Source: Oleiphilus messinensis (GTDB taxonomy: Bacteria; Pseudomonadota; Gammaproteobacteria; Pseudomonadales; Oleiphilaceae). Taken from it: a stretch of 64,000 nucleotides of DNA. Under the pieces are notes generated by a model. That model saw only the letters and a program-made list of their open reading frames with translations. It was not told where the DNA came from and made no database searches. Position 1 is the first letter of the stretch. Each line of letters opens with the position of its first letter. Below, one piece after another: positions 27,808 through 37,841 of the stretch. Made by a program: the position numbers and the translations under genes. The stretch is taken from contig NZ_CP021425.1 of the NCBI RefSeq assembly GCF_002162375.1, forward strand, positions 3,108,766 to 3,172,765, written 5' to 3'.

Positions 27808-27946
27808 ACTTTTAAGTTTTTTATCTGATATTTAAATAACTTAAACATGATTGCCGCTTACCCTTTCCGATTAAATCCGGTACCATTTCCATCCCCTGAA
27901 ATTCAGCATTAGTTTTGATACAAGTTTCAATAAGGACGCTCTATTT

Positions 27947-29026
27947 ATGAATTTATCCAAAATTCCCGCCACCATTGTCACCGGTTTTCTCGGCAGTGGT
28001 AAAACGACGCTTTTATCGAATATGCTGAAACAGGCCAATGGAAAACGTATTGCCGTGATTGTAAATGAATTCGGCGAGCTGGATATCGATGCCGATCTTC
28101 TACGCAGCTGCCCGCTAGACTGCCCCGAAGATGAAACAACACCCGCAGCCCAATCCCAGAGCGGGGTTTACGAGCTGGCAAATGGCTGTATTTGCTGTAC
28201 CGTGGAAGAGGAATTCCTGCCGGTGATGCAACAACTGGTCGCACGGCGTGACGATATCGATCATATTCTGATTGAAACCAGCGGTCTGGCACTCCCGAAA
28301 CCCTTGGTACAGGCCTTTAACTGGCCGGATATAAAGGCCCATTGCACAGTGGATTCCGTGATTACGGTCATTGATGGACCTGCAGTGGCGGCAGGCCGGT
28401 TTGCTGACAATCCCGAGCAAGTTGAAGCACTGCGAAAAGCCGATGAAAATCTGGATCACGACCCCACCCTGCAAGAACTTTTAGATGATCAACTGAGTGC
28501 AGCCGATCTCGTGATCATCAGCAAGAACGATTTGTTAAGCGAAGCCGAACAACAATCGGTCTCCATGTTGGTTCGTGACAAGGTTAACCCCGAGATCAAA
28601 TTGATCAATATCGAAAATGGAGAGATCTCCAGCGCCTTGATTTACGGTCTTGAGAGCGCATCTGAAGAACGTATCGAACAGGTTCACACCCACCATGATC
28701 ACCATCATGATTCCGGGCATCATCATAAACACGCCCATGATGATTTTGACTCGGTTTCAATTGAGTTAGGTGTGGTGGACGGAGAGCAGGTTCAGCAAAT
28801 CCTGCAGCAGTTAATCGCCGATCATACCATTTATCGTGCGAAAGGTTTACTGGCACTGGAAAACAAGCCCATGCGCCAGGTGGTACAAGGGGTTGGCCAT
28901 CGGATTGATCACTATTTTGACCGCCTCTGGCAAAGCGATGAAACACCCCACAGCAGAATCGTTATGATCGGCAAACAATTGCCACAGGACACTTTACTGA
29001 GTGCGCTGAAACAGGCCGAACTATAG
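27947..29026 (+). CDS. cobW: CobW, COG0523-family GTPase of cobalamin synthesis
   Basis: A 359-aa G3E GTPase: Walker A TGFLGSGKTTLLSNML, metal motif ANGCICCTVEEEF (CxCC), Walker B/switch DHILIETSGLALPKP, and ISKNDLL as the NKxD element. A His-rich loop HTHHDHHHDSGHHHKHAHDD lies at about 246-265, followed by the CobW C-terminal domain. CobW is thought to deliver Co2+ to the chelatase CobN. It is placed immediately before cobN (3-base gap), as in many aerobic B12 clusters. The ribosome site AAGGACG precedes ATG 27947. Confidence 0.93.
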   Translation: MNLSKIPATIVTGFLGSGKTTLLSNMLKQANGKRIAVIVNEFGELDIDADLLRSCPLDCPEDETTPAAQSQSGVYELANGCICCTVEEEFLPVMQQLVARRDDIDHILIETSGLALPKPLVQAFNWPDIKAHCTVDSVITVIDGPAVAAGRFADNPEQVEALRKADENLDHDPTLQELLDDQLSAADLVIISKNDLLSEAEQQSVSMLVRDKVNPEIKLINIENGEISSALIYGLESASEERIEQVHTHHDHHHDSGHHHKHAHDDFDSVSIELGVVDGEQVQQILQQLIADHTIYRAKGLLALENKPMRQVVQGVGHRIDHYFDRLWQSDETPHSRIVMIGKQLPQDTLLSALKQAEL

Positions 29027-29029
29027 ATA

Positions 29030-32000
29030 ATGCATTTATTGACTGCCAAACCCGGTGGCTTCTCCGAAGATGAAGGCATCATTGATTTACAACAAACACC
29101 CGGTGATATTGTTATCCTCGCCGGGCAAGATACGACACTCTCTATCCTTGCCCGGTGCAGTGATGGTCTCGAGCCGGATTACCCTGCCCTCCGTTTGGCA
29201 AATTTTATACATCTCACCAAGCCCGCCGCATTTGACTTATACGCCGACAAGGTTCTGGAAAAGGCCCGTGTTATCATTCTCTCTTTGTTGGGGGGCAAGA
29301 ATTATCTTCCCTATGGTGTTGAACAGTTAACCACTATCGTACAACGAACCGGGGCTAAGCTGGTTATCGTTCCGGGGGATGATCAGGCTGACGAAGACTT
29401 GTTTTCATGCAGCACGATACCTCGGGATCAGGTTTTAACATTATGGCGTTACCTGCGAGAAGGCGGGTATCGCAATATACTCAATTTTTACCGTTTTATT
29501 CGCTTCCATTTACTGGCGGATCATGCCGAATCTGCAGCCCAAACGCCGATTGAGCCACCTGAGCCTTTACCCAGAGTGTGTCATGTCGAGGAAGTAACTG
29601 AGGAAGTAACCAAGGGATCACTGAATACGAATGGGGAAAACCCGGTTTTACTATTGTTCTACCGCAGCCATCTGCAAGCGGGATTGCTTGAGCCCTTCAT
29701 CGAATTCACGAATATCCTCATTGAACAGGGCATGTCTGTTATTCCGGTTTCGGTGGCCTCACTGAAAGAAGCGGATTGTCGGGAGACGGTAGAGGCCCTG
29801 GCTCGGGATCACCAGGCCCGACTGATACTGAATACAACCGCATTTTCCATTCATTCTTTTGGTAATGCGCACCTGAGCTCAACACCCACCGATACGGTAG
29901 ATACCGGCTTATTGCGACTGAATATACCGGTTTTTCAAGTCATCCTGGCGGCTAATTCCCTGGACGATTGGCAAGCACATCCCCAAGGGTTGCGGCCAAG
30001 GGATATTGCCATGAATATCGCCCTGCCAGAAATGGATGGCCGCATCATTACCCGTGCTGTGGCGTTTAAAGCGGAACTGCGACGCAATGAGCGCTGTCAG
30101 TACGATATAATTCAGTTCGAACTTTGCCATGAGCGTGCCCGGTTTATCGCCGGATTAGCCCTTAAATGGGCGCGACTGGCTAATACTCCAAACCCGCAAA
30201 AGCGTATTGCGCTGGTACTGGCGAACTACCCGACCAAAGATGGCCGAATTGGTAACGGTGTCGGGCTGGATACGCCACAATCTACATTGAATATATTGCG
30301 TGCAATGACCGTTGACGAGTATGCCATTGCGGATCTGCCCGAAACCGGCAGCGAATTGATTCACGATCTGCAATCCATGGTCACAAACAACCCCGAGCAT
30401 TTTGATCTCAAGGGGTGTGCCCAAAGTATCGCCATCGAACAATACCGGGACTATTTCGCGCAATTGCCGCCACAGTGTCAGGATCTTGTTCTGGAGCGTT
30501 GGGGCAACCCTGAAGCTGACCCCAAATATCGTATGGGACGACTCATGATTTCGGGTGTCCGATATGGTGAAACCTTTGTTGGCATACAACCGGCCCGAGG
30601 CTTCAATCTCGATTTGATGGCGAACTACCATGATCCGGATTTGGTGCCACCCCACAGTTATCTGGCGTTCTATTTCTGGCTTCGGCATGTGTATCAAATT
30701 GATGCCATTGTTCATGTTGGTAAACACGGTAATCTCGAATGGCTTCCCGGAAAAGGTGCAGCATTGGGATCAGAGTGCTGGCCAGAAATTGCACTGGGGC
30801 CTCTGCCTCATTTCTATCCATTTATCGTCAATGATCCCGGTGAAGGGGCGCAAGCGAAACGCCGTGCTCAAGCGGTTATTCTCGATCATCTCATGCCCCC
30901 GATGGCACGAGCAGAGTTGTACGGGGATCTGGAAGAAATCGAGCATCTTGCAGATGAGCTTTATCAAGCGATGGGAATGGATGCGCGCCGTGAGACCTTC
31001 CTGAGAGCAAAACTGGTTAAGCGGATTACTGAAACCGACCTGCTACAAGAGCTCACACGATCCAGTCTTTCGAACGGTTCATCGTCGTTGCCAGATAATA
31101 CCGCTGAGCCTGAGGACGAGCTTATACTCGCCAATCTCGATGCCTATCTCTGTGATTTGAAAGAAGCCCAGATTCGCGATGGATTGCATAGCTATGGAGA
31201 ACGTCCTGATCTCCCTCAGTTAGCAGAAACGTTGCTCGCACTGGTACGCATACCCCGTGGTGAAAATGATATACAGGACTGGAGCATTCTGGATTGTCTG
31301 GCGCAGGATCTTAAGCTCAAAGCAGCTGACTTTAACCCGCTTGCGAACGATTTAAGCGCGATCTGGACGGGGCCAAAACCCTCAATTCTGGCAAAGCTCG
31401 ACACACGCCCCTGGCGCACCGCTGCGGATACCCGGGATCGCCTTGAGCAGTTTGCCCTGAGTATTATGACCGCGTTACTTTCCGGTCAAATCAATGACGG
31501 TACGCTGGCAGGATTACCTTTAACCCGGCGTTTGCTGGAACACGTCGAAATGACCGTATATCCCGCGCTCGTGCAATCACCTGTCAATGAAATAAAAGAA
31601 TTACTGAATGGCTTGGCAGGCGGATTCACACCACCCGGGCCCAGTGGCGCGCCCACCCGAGGCCGTCTTGATGTGTTGCCGACGGGCCGCAATTTCTATT
31701 CAGTAGACAGTCGTGCGATTCCTACACCCGCTGCCTGGGAATTAGGTCAACGCTCCGCAGACCAAATGATCATGCGTCACCTTCAGGATCACGGTGAATA
31801 CCCTGAATCGATGGGAATTTCGGTCTGGGGCACGTCAACCATGCGCACCGGCGGGGATGACATTGCCCAGGCATTTGCCCTTTTGGGCGTAAAACCGGTC
31901 TGGGCGCCAGGCTCAAATCGCGTTGTGGATTTTGAGATTATTCCAAACTTCCTGATGAACCGGCCTCGTGTTGATGTAACGCTACGGGTATCAGGCTTTT

Positions 32001-32890
32001 TCAGGGACGCATTTCCATCAGTCATGCAGCTCTTCGACGCTGCAATAACACTACTGGCAACCCACGAGGAGCCCGGTCATACGAATACGTTAAAACCCCG
32101 GATTGAAGCTGAAGTCAACCGTCTCAAAGCGACCGGGATAGATCACGCCAAAGCATTTCGCGAAGCAACCTATCGCGTATTCGGGTCTAAACCCGGTGCC
32201 TATGGGGCGGGTTTGCAAGGCTTGATCGATGAGCGCTGCTGGGACAATCAGGCAGATTTAGCCACCGCCTACAGAAACTGGGGTGGTTATGCCTATGGCC
32301 AGAATAATAGCGGTACTGAAGCATTTTCAGCCTTCCAACACCGCCTGAGTCAATTGGATGCCGTGGTCCAAAATCAGGATAACCGGGAACATGATCTTCT
32401 CGATTCCGATGACTATTACCAGTTTCAAGGCGGCATGGCCAATGCGGTAACGGTTTTCAGTGAGAAAGCCCCCACGATTTATCATAATGACCACGCTAAT
32501 CCCGCTCAACCGGTTACCCGGACTTTAAAAGAAGAGTTGAATCGTGTAATCCGTTCCCGAGTGCTCAATCCAAAATGGCTGGAAGGCATGCAGCGCCACG
32601 GCTATAAAGGCGCATTCGAAATGGCGGCAACGGTGGATTACCTGTTTGCCTATGATGCCACTACACATCTGATTGATGATTACCAATATGCTGCGGTTAC
32701 GGATCATCTGCTTCTGAATCCGCAGAATCGGGACTTTTTGGAAACACATAATCCAGAAGCGCTTGTGGAAATGGCTGAACGTCTGGTTGAGGCACAACAA
32801 CGGGGACTCTGGGAAAATCCCGGCGAGTATGCCGAGCAGTTGGAGGACCTGATAATCGAGATTGATAACCGGCAAGAACAAGGACAGTAA
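29030..32890 (+). CDS. cobN: Cobaltochelatase large subunit CobN
   Basis: A 1286-aa CobN/BchH-type chelatase of usual length. Recognisable blocks include RIALVLANYPTKDGRIGNGVGLDTP, VHVGKHGNLEWLPGKG, LSSECWPEIALG-like ALGSECWPEIALGPLPHFYPFIVNDPGEG, PTGRNFYSVDSRAIPT, MGISVWGTSTMRTGGDDIAQAFALLGVKPVW and GSKPGAYGAGL. It inserts cobalt into hydrogenobyrinic acid a,c-diamide in the late, aerobic-type route, with ATP hydrolysis by a partner AAA+ protein, here presumably the ChlI-ChlD fusion at 7.1 kb. It coexists with CbiX, the early chelatase. Confidence 0.96.
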   Translation: MHLLTAKPGGFSEDEGIIDLQQTPGDIVILAGQDTTLSILARCSDGLEPDYPALRLANFIHLTKPAAFDLYADKVLEKARVIILSLLGGKNYLPYGVEQLTTIVQRTGAKLVIVPGDDQADEDLFSCSTIPRDQVLTLWRYLREGGYRNILNFYRFIRFHLLADHAESAAQTPIEPPEPLPRVCHVEEVTEEVTKGSLNTNGENPVLLLFYRSHLQAGLLEPFIEFTNILIEQGMSVIPVSVASLKEADCRETVEALARDHQARLILNTTAFSIHSFGNAHLSSTPTDTVDTGLLRLNIPVFQVILAANSLDDWQAHPQGLRPRDIAMNIALPEMDGRIITRAVAFKAELRRNERCQYDIIQFELCHERARFIAGLALKWARLANTPNPQKRIALVLANYPTKDGRIGNGVGLDTPQSTLNILRAMTVDEYAIADLPETGSELIHDLQSMVTNNPEHFDLKGCAQSIAIEQYRDYFAQLPPQCQDLVLERWGNPEADPKYRMGRLMISGVRYGETFVGIQPARGFNLDLMANYHDPDLVPPHSYLAFYFWLRHVYQIDAIVHVGKHGNLEWLPGKGAALGSECWPEIALGPLPHFYPFIVNDPGEGAQAKRRAQAVILDHLMPPMARAELYGDLEEIEHLADELYQAMGMDARRETFLRAKLVKRITETDLLQELTRSSLSNGSSSLPDNTAEPEDELILANLDAYLCDLKEAQIRDGLHSYGERPDLPQLAETLLALVRIPRGENDIQDWSILDCLAQDLKLKAADFNPLANDLSAIWTGPKPSILAKLDTRPWRTAADTRDRLEQFALSIMTALLSGQINDGTLAGLPLTRRLLEHVEMTVYPALVQSPVNEIKELLNGLAGGFTPPGPSGAPTRGRLDVLPTGRNFYSVDSRAIPTPAAWELGQRSADQMIMRHLQDHGEYPESMGISVWGTSTMRTGGDDIAQAFALLGVKPVWAPGSNRVVDFEIIPNFLMNRPRVDVTLRVSGFFRDAFPSVMQLFDAAITLLATHEEPGHTNTLKPRIEAEVNRLKATGIDHAKAFREATYRVFGSKPGAYGAGLQGLIDERCWDNQADLATAYRNWGGYAYGQNNSGTEAFSAFQHRLSQLDAVVQNQDNREHDLLDSDDYYQFQGGMANAVTVFSEKAPTIYHNDHANPAQPVTRTLKEELNRVIRSRVLNPKWLEGMQRHGYKGAFEMAATVDYLFAYDATTHLIDDYQYAAVTDHLLLNPQNRDFLETHNPEALVEMAERLVEAQQRGLWENPGEYAEQLEDLIIEIDNRQEQGQ

Positions 32891-32949
32891 CGGTCTGGTC
32901 TTTTTTTTAGCCCCCTTAATTTAACCGCATTTACTCAGACGCAAACAAT

Positions 32950-34548
32950 ATGGCTACGCTCCGCGACGAAAAACCAATGGCAACATTAATGATTCAAGGC
33001 ACGACTTCCGATGCCGGTAAAAGTACATTAGTCACAGGGCTGGGGCGTATCCTGAAGCGACGCGGTGTGGCGGTTGCCCCCTTCAAACCACAAAACATGG
33101 CATTGAACAGTGCCGTAACTGCAGACGGAGGCGAAATTGGCCGGGCCCAGGCTCTGCAAGCCATCGCATGTGGTGTGCCTGCGACTACGGATATGAATCC
33201 CGTACTGCTGAAGCCAACAACGGATCAAGGGGCACAGATTATTATTCACGGTAAAGCCATAACCAATATGCAGGCGCAGGCTTACCATGATTACAAACGC
33301 ACCGCTTTTGCAGCGGTAATCGCCTCTTTTGACCGGCTTACGGCAGCTTACGAATGTGTTCTGGTCGAAGGTGCAGGCAGCCCTGCTGAAATTAATCTAC
33401 GGCAGAATGATATTGCGAATATGGGCTTCGCGGAAGCTGTCGACTGCCCAGTCATACTGGTTGCAGATATTGATCGAGGTGGAGTGTTCGCCCACCTGGT
33501 TGGTACGCTGGAGTTATTGTCTGAAACCGAGCAGCGTCGGGTTGTCGGATTTGTCATTAATCGCTTTCGCGGCGATATCGCCCTGCTCCAGTCCGGATTG
33601 GATTGGTTGGAGCAACGCACCGGGAAGCCAGTATTGGGCGTACTGCCCTACTTACCGGAGTTCTATCTCGATGCCGAAGATGGTGTAGGCCTTGAGCAAG
33701 CCAGTACCGATGCCAGTGGGAACAAGGCTGTCCTGAACGTGGTGATCCCCATGCTGCCAAGGATCAGCAATCACACCGATTTTGATCCGCTACGGCTACA
33801 CCCAAACGTAAATCTGCAATTTATCCGGCCTGGCGGAAAGATCCCACCGGCGGATGTGATTATTTTACCCGGAAGTAAAAGTGTTATTGCTGATTTAACC
33901 TGGTTACGGGATCAAGGCTGGGAGCATGAGATATTCCGGCACCTGCGCTATGGCGGCAAAGTAATCGGTATCTGTGGTGGTTATCAAATGCTGGGTCAAA
34001 CCATTGCTGACCCACACGGCATCGAAGGCCCAACACAAAAAGCAGACGGCCTTGCCATTCTGGACATCGCCACAACGCTTGAACCAGAAAAACAACTTAA
34101 GCAATGCGAAGGCACGTTACAATTGACAGACGAACCTCCTGTGCAAGTGAAGGGCTATGAAATCCACGCCGGTATCACAACGCTACCCACCGCAGGTAAG
34201 CGTCCTGTTAAGATCACTTCCACTCAGCGCGCTCAGCACCCGGAGGATATTGCAGAAAGCGAAGACGGCCTGATCAGCAAAGACAACCAGGTATTCGGTA
34301 CCTACCTGCACGGTATTTTCGATCAACCTGACGCACTACAAGCAATACTAAACTGGTGCGGCCTGCAGCCTGAAACGCGGGTTGATATCAATACTCTCAG
34401 AGAGCAGTCCATTGACCGACTAGCAGATTCCATGGAACAGCATCTCGATATGGGGAAAATACTCCAAATGCTCGGTATGTCGAAGTCATGTTTGCGCCCA
34501 TTGCCGAGCAGCAGGGCTAAAAAACCTAGCCCGAAGGGTTGGGGTTAA
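32950..34548 (+). CDS. cobQ: Cobyric acid synthase CobQ/CbiP
   Basis: A 532-aa protein with [55 protein letters not shown], and the glutaminase half with [25 protein letters not shown] (nucleophile Cys) and GTYLHGIFD (His). It amidates positions b, d, e and g of adenosylcobyrinate a,c-diamide. The ATG at 32950 or the one at 32977 could start it; neither has a strong ribosome site. The last 20 residues ([16 protein letters not shown]) are Arg/Lys/Pro-rich and not family-like: the DNA there holds GGGCTA/TAGCCC, so translation seems to run into former spacer. Confidence 0.94.
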   Translation: MATLRDEKPMATLMIQGTTSDAGKSTLVTGLGRILKRRGVAVAPFKPQNMALNSAVTADGGEIGRAQALQAIACGVPATTDMNPVLLKPTTDQGAQIIIHGKAITNMQAQAYHDYKRTAFAAVIASFDRLTAAYECVLVEGAGSPAEINLRQNDIANMGFAEAVDCPVILVADIDRGGVFAHLVGTLELLSETEQRRVVGFVINRFRGDIALLQSGLDWLEQRTGKPVLGVLPYLPEFYLDAEDGVGLEQASTDASGNKAVLNVVIPMLPRISNHTDFDPLRLHPNVNLQFIRPGGKIPPADVIILPGSKSVIADLTWLRDQGWEHEIFRHLRYGGKVIGICGGYQMLGQTIADPHGIEGPTQKADGLAILDIATTLEPEKQLKQCEGTLQLTDEPPVQVKGYEIHAGITTLPTAGKRPVKITSTQRAQHPEDIAESEDGLISKDNQVFGTYLHGIFDQPDALQAILNWCGLQPETRVDINTLREQSIDRLADSMEQHLDMGKILQMLGMSKSCLRPLPSSRAKKPSPKGWG

Positions 34549-34588
34549 CTATAAAGCGTCAACAGACCTTAATCATGAGATTTTTTTA

Positions 34589-35488
34589 ATGCTTGATTCT
34601 ACTGATATTAATATGGTTCAGGTAATTTCCGAGGTAGGTAGTATTAGTAAAGCAGCTGAAATGCTCAATATGTCTCAGCCTACGTTAAGCAAGCGGTTAG
34701 CAAGACTTGAATCATCCTTAGGGCTTTCGTTATTTCATCGCTATAACGGTGGCATGCTTCCGTTACACGCCGCTAACTTTATTATGGAAAACGGAATTCA
34801 GGTTCAATCAAAACTGAATTCAATACATCGCCACCTGAAGATGCTCTCTAACTTGGAAGAGGGAACATTAAATATAGGAGTAGGCCCGATTATCGAGCAG
34901 ATATACTTTCCAAAAGTATTGCTCGATTTCACCGAAGAGACGTCAAATGTGAGAATCACATTGACAACCGATTCGGGCGAAAGACTTTTACAACTGATAC
35001 AGGAAGGCTCAATTGATGTGGGAATCGGACCGTTCAGGAAAAGTGATATACCGGAAGATCTAATTTCACGATCAGTGCAAAGTGCAAATATTATCTTAGT
35101 TTGCAGGAGTGGGCACCCTGTTTTGGATGATATCAAGGGAAATGGTGTCGTCTCGCTTCTCGATTTATCCAAATATCCTAATATTGGTCCAAGTACGCCT
35201 GACTCATATAAAGAGCACCTACCGGAGGAATTTAAAAAATTTCGCCCTCTTATTACTTGTGAAAATTATATGTCGTCAAAGTCTATTGTTTCTTGCTCTG
35301 ATTATATTACCGGTGGGCCTGAGATATTGTTTGAGAAAGAAATACGAAACGGCTCGCTAGTTAAAATACCGACTAACTTCACGATGCAGTGGAGTTCATT
35401 TTGTATCGTCAGACCAGAATCAATTAATATTCCTTCTGTAAAGAAGTTTCTTGATATTTTTAGTAGCTATTTAACATCGAACTTGTAG
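34589..35488 (+). CDS. LysR-family transcriptional regulator
   Basis: A 299-aa LTTR. The N-terminal winged helix is clear (MVQVISEVGSISKAAEMLNMSQPTLSKRLARLESSLGLSLFHR, residues 7-50), with a periplasmic-binding-like effector domain from about 90 (LNIGVGPIIEQ, IDVGIGPF, ILVCRSGHP). The coding sequence is clearly more AT-rich than the B12 genes before it, suggesting later acquisition. It begins 40 bases after cobQ, but nothing ties it to B12. The next gene on the same strand encodes a CMD-like protein and may be its target; the effector is unknown. Confidence 0.88.
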   Translation: MLDSTDINMVQVISEVGSISKAAEMLNMSQPTLSKRLARLESSLGLSLFHRYNGGMLPLHAANFIMENGIQVQSKLNSIHRHLKMLSNLEEGTLNIGVGPIIEQIYFPKVLLDFTEETSNVRITLTTDSGERLLQLIQEGSIDVGIGPFRKSDIPEDLISRSVQSANIILVCRSGHPVLDDIKGNGVVSLLDLSKYPNIGPSTPDSYKEHLPEEFKKFRPLITCENYMSSKSIVSCSDYITGGPEILFEKEIRNGSLVKIPTNFTMQWSSFCIVRPESINIPSVKKFLDIFSSYLTSNL

Positions 35489-35722
35489 TTGCCCCCCTGT
35501 GGCAGGATAGCGGCTTTTTTCAAGATAGTTGCCACTTTCGCGTTTATTAGACCCTAATTCCAATCTACACGCCTGAAACTACATTGATTTTTTGAAAAGA
35601 GATCCACGCAGGTATTCCAAAATTTGGCAATGGGAACAAATTAAATCACTGTTAGAAAAGCCGTGTCGTTCGTTAGTATAGTGCTTTGTCCCCAATGCAA
35701 AATCATGTAGAGAATGTTTTAA

Positions 35723-36364
35723 ATGTATGAAATACCCTTATCAGAATTAGCTCCTGAACGAGGTTGGATAAAGCTAGATAGCCCGAGGCTCTTGCCTTTA
35801 AAAAACGAAGAACTTAGCCTTGGAAAAAAGCTTGCACTTGATATCATGCTTAGAGTAGGAAAAGCACGGTGTCCTAACCTGTTCCGAACGATGTTCCGTA
35901 ATTTTCGCGTGTTCTTACGCTTTGCGGCATTTAATGCGACGGTTATGCCTAACGGTAAATTGAGTCGGCGTCATACAGAATTAGCTATATTGAGAGTAGC
36001 CTGGAAAACACGCTCTTACTATGAATGGAGTCAACATGTAGAGATTGGCTTACGTATTGGATTAACCTCTTCAGATATTCACAGAGTAACACTGGGACCA
36101 GAAGCCAACAACTGGACACAAGTCGAAGCAGTAATCATCCAAACGGTCGACGAGCTGATTGATGATAAAGCGATTTCCTCTGAAACCTGGGATACATTAT
36201 CAGCATATTTGGATGAAAGACTAAAGATCGAACTGATGTTTCTCGTAGCGTCTTACAATAGCTTGGCGAGTATACTCAATAGCGTTGGCATACAGCTTGA
36301 GCCCGATGTTGAACGGGTTGTAATGGAAACAAATTATATTAAGGAAACTCTGATTAATTCCTGA
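35723..36364 (+). CDS. Carboxymuconolactone decarboxylase (CMD/AhpD-fold) family protein
   Basis: A 213-aa all-helical CMD-like protein. The core is RRHTELAILRVAWKTRSYYEWSQHVEIGLRIGLTSSDIHRV (about 74-113), then QTVDELIDDKAISSETWDTLS. It lacks the AhpD CxxC pair and instead has YYEWSQHV, the pattern of CMD proteins annotated as decarboxylases or of unknown function. A 234-bp spacer separates it from the LysR gene; no gene is seen in that spacer. The substrate is not known. A second protein with the same EWxxHV core is encoded at 39.1 kb. Confidence 0.82.
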   Translation: MYEIPLSELAPERGWIKLDSPRLLPLKNEELSLGKKLALDIMLRVGKARCPNLFRTMFRNFRVFLRFAAFNATVMPNGKLSRRHTELAILRVAWKTRSYYEWSQHVEIGLRIGLTSSDIHRVTLGPEANNWTQVEAVIIQTVDELIDDKAISSETWDTLSAYLDERLKIELMFLVASYNSLASILNSVGIQLEPDVERVVMETNYIKETLINS

Positions 36365-36468
36365 GTACGACCCCTTTGAGATACCGAAACGATATTGCAC
36401 CGCTCGGTATTGCCGTTCCTTTTAATCGGTCACCTTTAAGATAGTTGGATAAGTGCTTGCTTATTTTG

Positions 36469-37173
36469 TCATGACAGATCCTTTCCCCAAGCAAGTTTGC
36501 TCATACCTTTCTGAACGCCTGGCCGCGCTTGTAGTTTTTGCATCCAATTTGCGACATGCTGAAAATCTGTTTCGAGATTGTTATTCAGCGCTTTAAGGCC
36601 GGCCCATGCTGACTCGATCCATGGATAAGAAGCAAAGTCGGCGATAGACAGATCACCAGCAATGTAATCACTATCACTCAGAATATTGTTAAGTACACCC
36701 AATAGTCGAAAGCTTTCTTTACTGAAGCGTTCAATGGCCTGAAAATTAGCTTCCTTTGCGCGGGTTTGGACTAGATAGTTGTTAAGGTAACTTGCATCTT
36801 TAGCTAAAGCTGAAGCGAAATGTGAGAAGTTACCAAACACGGGGCCAAGTCCACTGGTCTGCCAAAATAACCATTTGATGACCCTGGCTCGTTGAGCAGG
36901 CTCCTCGGGGAGAAACTGACCGCTCTTTTCCGCCAGATAAAGTAAGATTGCTCCAGTCTCAAAAATAGGCTCTGGGTTGCCATGTTCATCGATCAAGTCA
37001 GTGTCCAGTAAAACAGGTATCTTGCTGTTTGGGTTTAGCGCCTTAAATTCTGCGTTGAACTGCTCTTGCTTCTCGATATTGATTGGCGCGATCGTATAAT
37101 CCGATTCGCACTCTTCAAGCATGATAGAAATTTTTCGGGCATTCTGTGTCGACCATGTTAGTAACCTAAGCAT
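36469..37173 (-). CDS. Glutathione S-transferase family protein
   Basis: A 234-aa GST. The N-terminal thioredoxin-like domain has MLRLLTWSTQNARKISIMLEE, FNAEFKALNPNSKIPVLLD (cis-Pro motif) and FETGAILLYLAEKSGQFLP; the C-terminal helical domain has YLNNYLV, LLGVLNNILSDSDYIAGDLSIADFASYPW. It resembles the bacterial YfcG/Nu-type group, in which Thr/Asn near the N-terminus contact glutathione. ATG 37173 has a strong site GGAGGAGAG. It overlaps the upstream NTF2-like gene by 8 bases, so the two form an operon. Probably cytoplasmic detoxification of an electrophile. Confidence 0.9.
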   Translation of the reverse strand: MLRLLTWSTQNARKISIMLEECESDYTIAPINIEKQEQFNAEFKALNPNSKIPVLLDTDLIDEHGNPEPIFETGAILLYLAEKSGQFLPEEPAQRARVIKWLFWQTSGLGPVFGNFSHFASALAKDASYLNNYLVQTRAKEANFQAIERFSKESFRLLGVLNNILSDSDYIAGDLSIADFASYPWIESAWAGLKALNNNLETDFQHVANWMQKLQARPGVQKGMSKLAWGKDLS

Positions 37174-37630
37174 AACTCTCCTCCATGCTCTTGACGATTA
37201 AGTAAGTATTGATTGTCTCTTTGAACTCAGCTTGCGAAATACCGGAACGACGGCAAATGAGTCCTGCATCCAGGTGGAATACCTCCTTGCTGATTCGGTT
37301 CTCCTTAAAGTGAAATTCCAGAAAAACGGGTAGCTCAATCTGTGGTGTTGTCTTGCCCGGAATATTTGCACTTAACGTCACAGTAGCGGTAGCTAACATG
37401 ATTGATCCATTAATCGCATAATGCTCAAGAGCGACGTGATAATCCGGAAACATTAGAAAAAACAGCCCTAGTTGTTTATGAACTTCTTCACTCCCCACAG
37501 CGGTCGCCTCAAAGCTGGGGGAGACCAATTCAGCCTCCGGATGATATATCGCCAATGCTGCCAGCACATTTTGTTCGCTCTTGACCCTTGCTAGCTCACT
37601 CACTAGCGCCTTCATTTTTGCTTCGTTCAT
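37166..37630 (-). CDS. SnoaL/NTF2-like fold protein
   Basis: A 154-aa protein with the cone-shaped NTF2-like pattern: N-terminal helix MKALVSELARVKSEQNVLAALAIYHPEAELVSPSFEATAVGSEEVHKQLGLFFLMFPDYHVALEHY, then beta strands ending in ISKEVFHLDAG. The family covers polyketide cyclases, isomerases and ester-hydrolysing proteins, so activity cannot be given. It is co-transcribed with a GST (8-base overlap). It is divergent from the GlxA-type regulator at 37.8 kb, which is a plausible controller. Ribosome site GAGG before ATG 37630. Confidence 0.78.
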   Translation of the reverse strand: MNEAKMKALVSELARVKSEQNVLAALAIYHPEAELVSPSFEATAVGSEEVHKQLGLFFLMFPDYHVALEHYAINGSIMLATATVTLSANIPGKTTPQIELPVFLEFHFKENRISKEVFHLDAGLICRRSGISQAEFKETINTYLIVKSMEESYA

Positions 37631-37841
37631 GGATGAACCTCTTTCATTGCGTCCTGTTGGGAAGTCCAGACTATCGAGATGGTTGCTAATCGAAAAGGGT
37701 TAATATCGACTCTTAAAAGGCTTTTTTGGATGCTTTCATTGAACGACCATATAGGCCTTAAACAGGTCTTATAAGACCATTCAAAGTGACTGCTTTCCTA
37801 TGATAGGATTCGATGCTATTTGTCTACGAAGGGAAATGATA

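Noticed and set aside
27808-27946. Looked for a second cobalamin riboswitch upstream of cobW-cobN-cobQ
   Set aside because: No GCTGCCCCCGCAAC-type core or B12-box in the 139-bp spacer; only an ordinary ribosome site.
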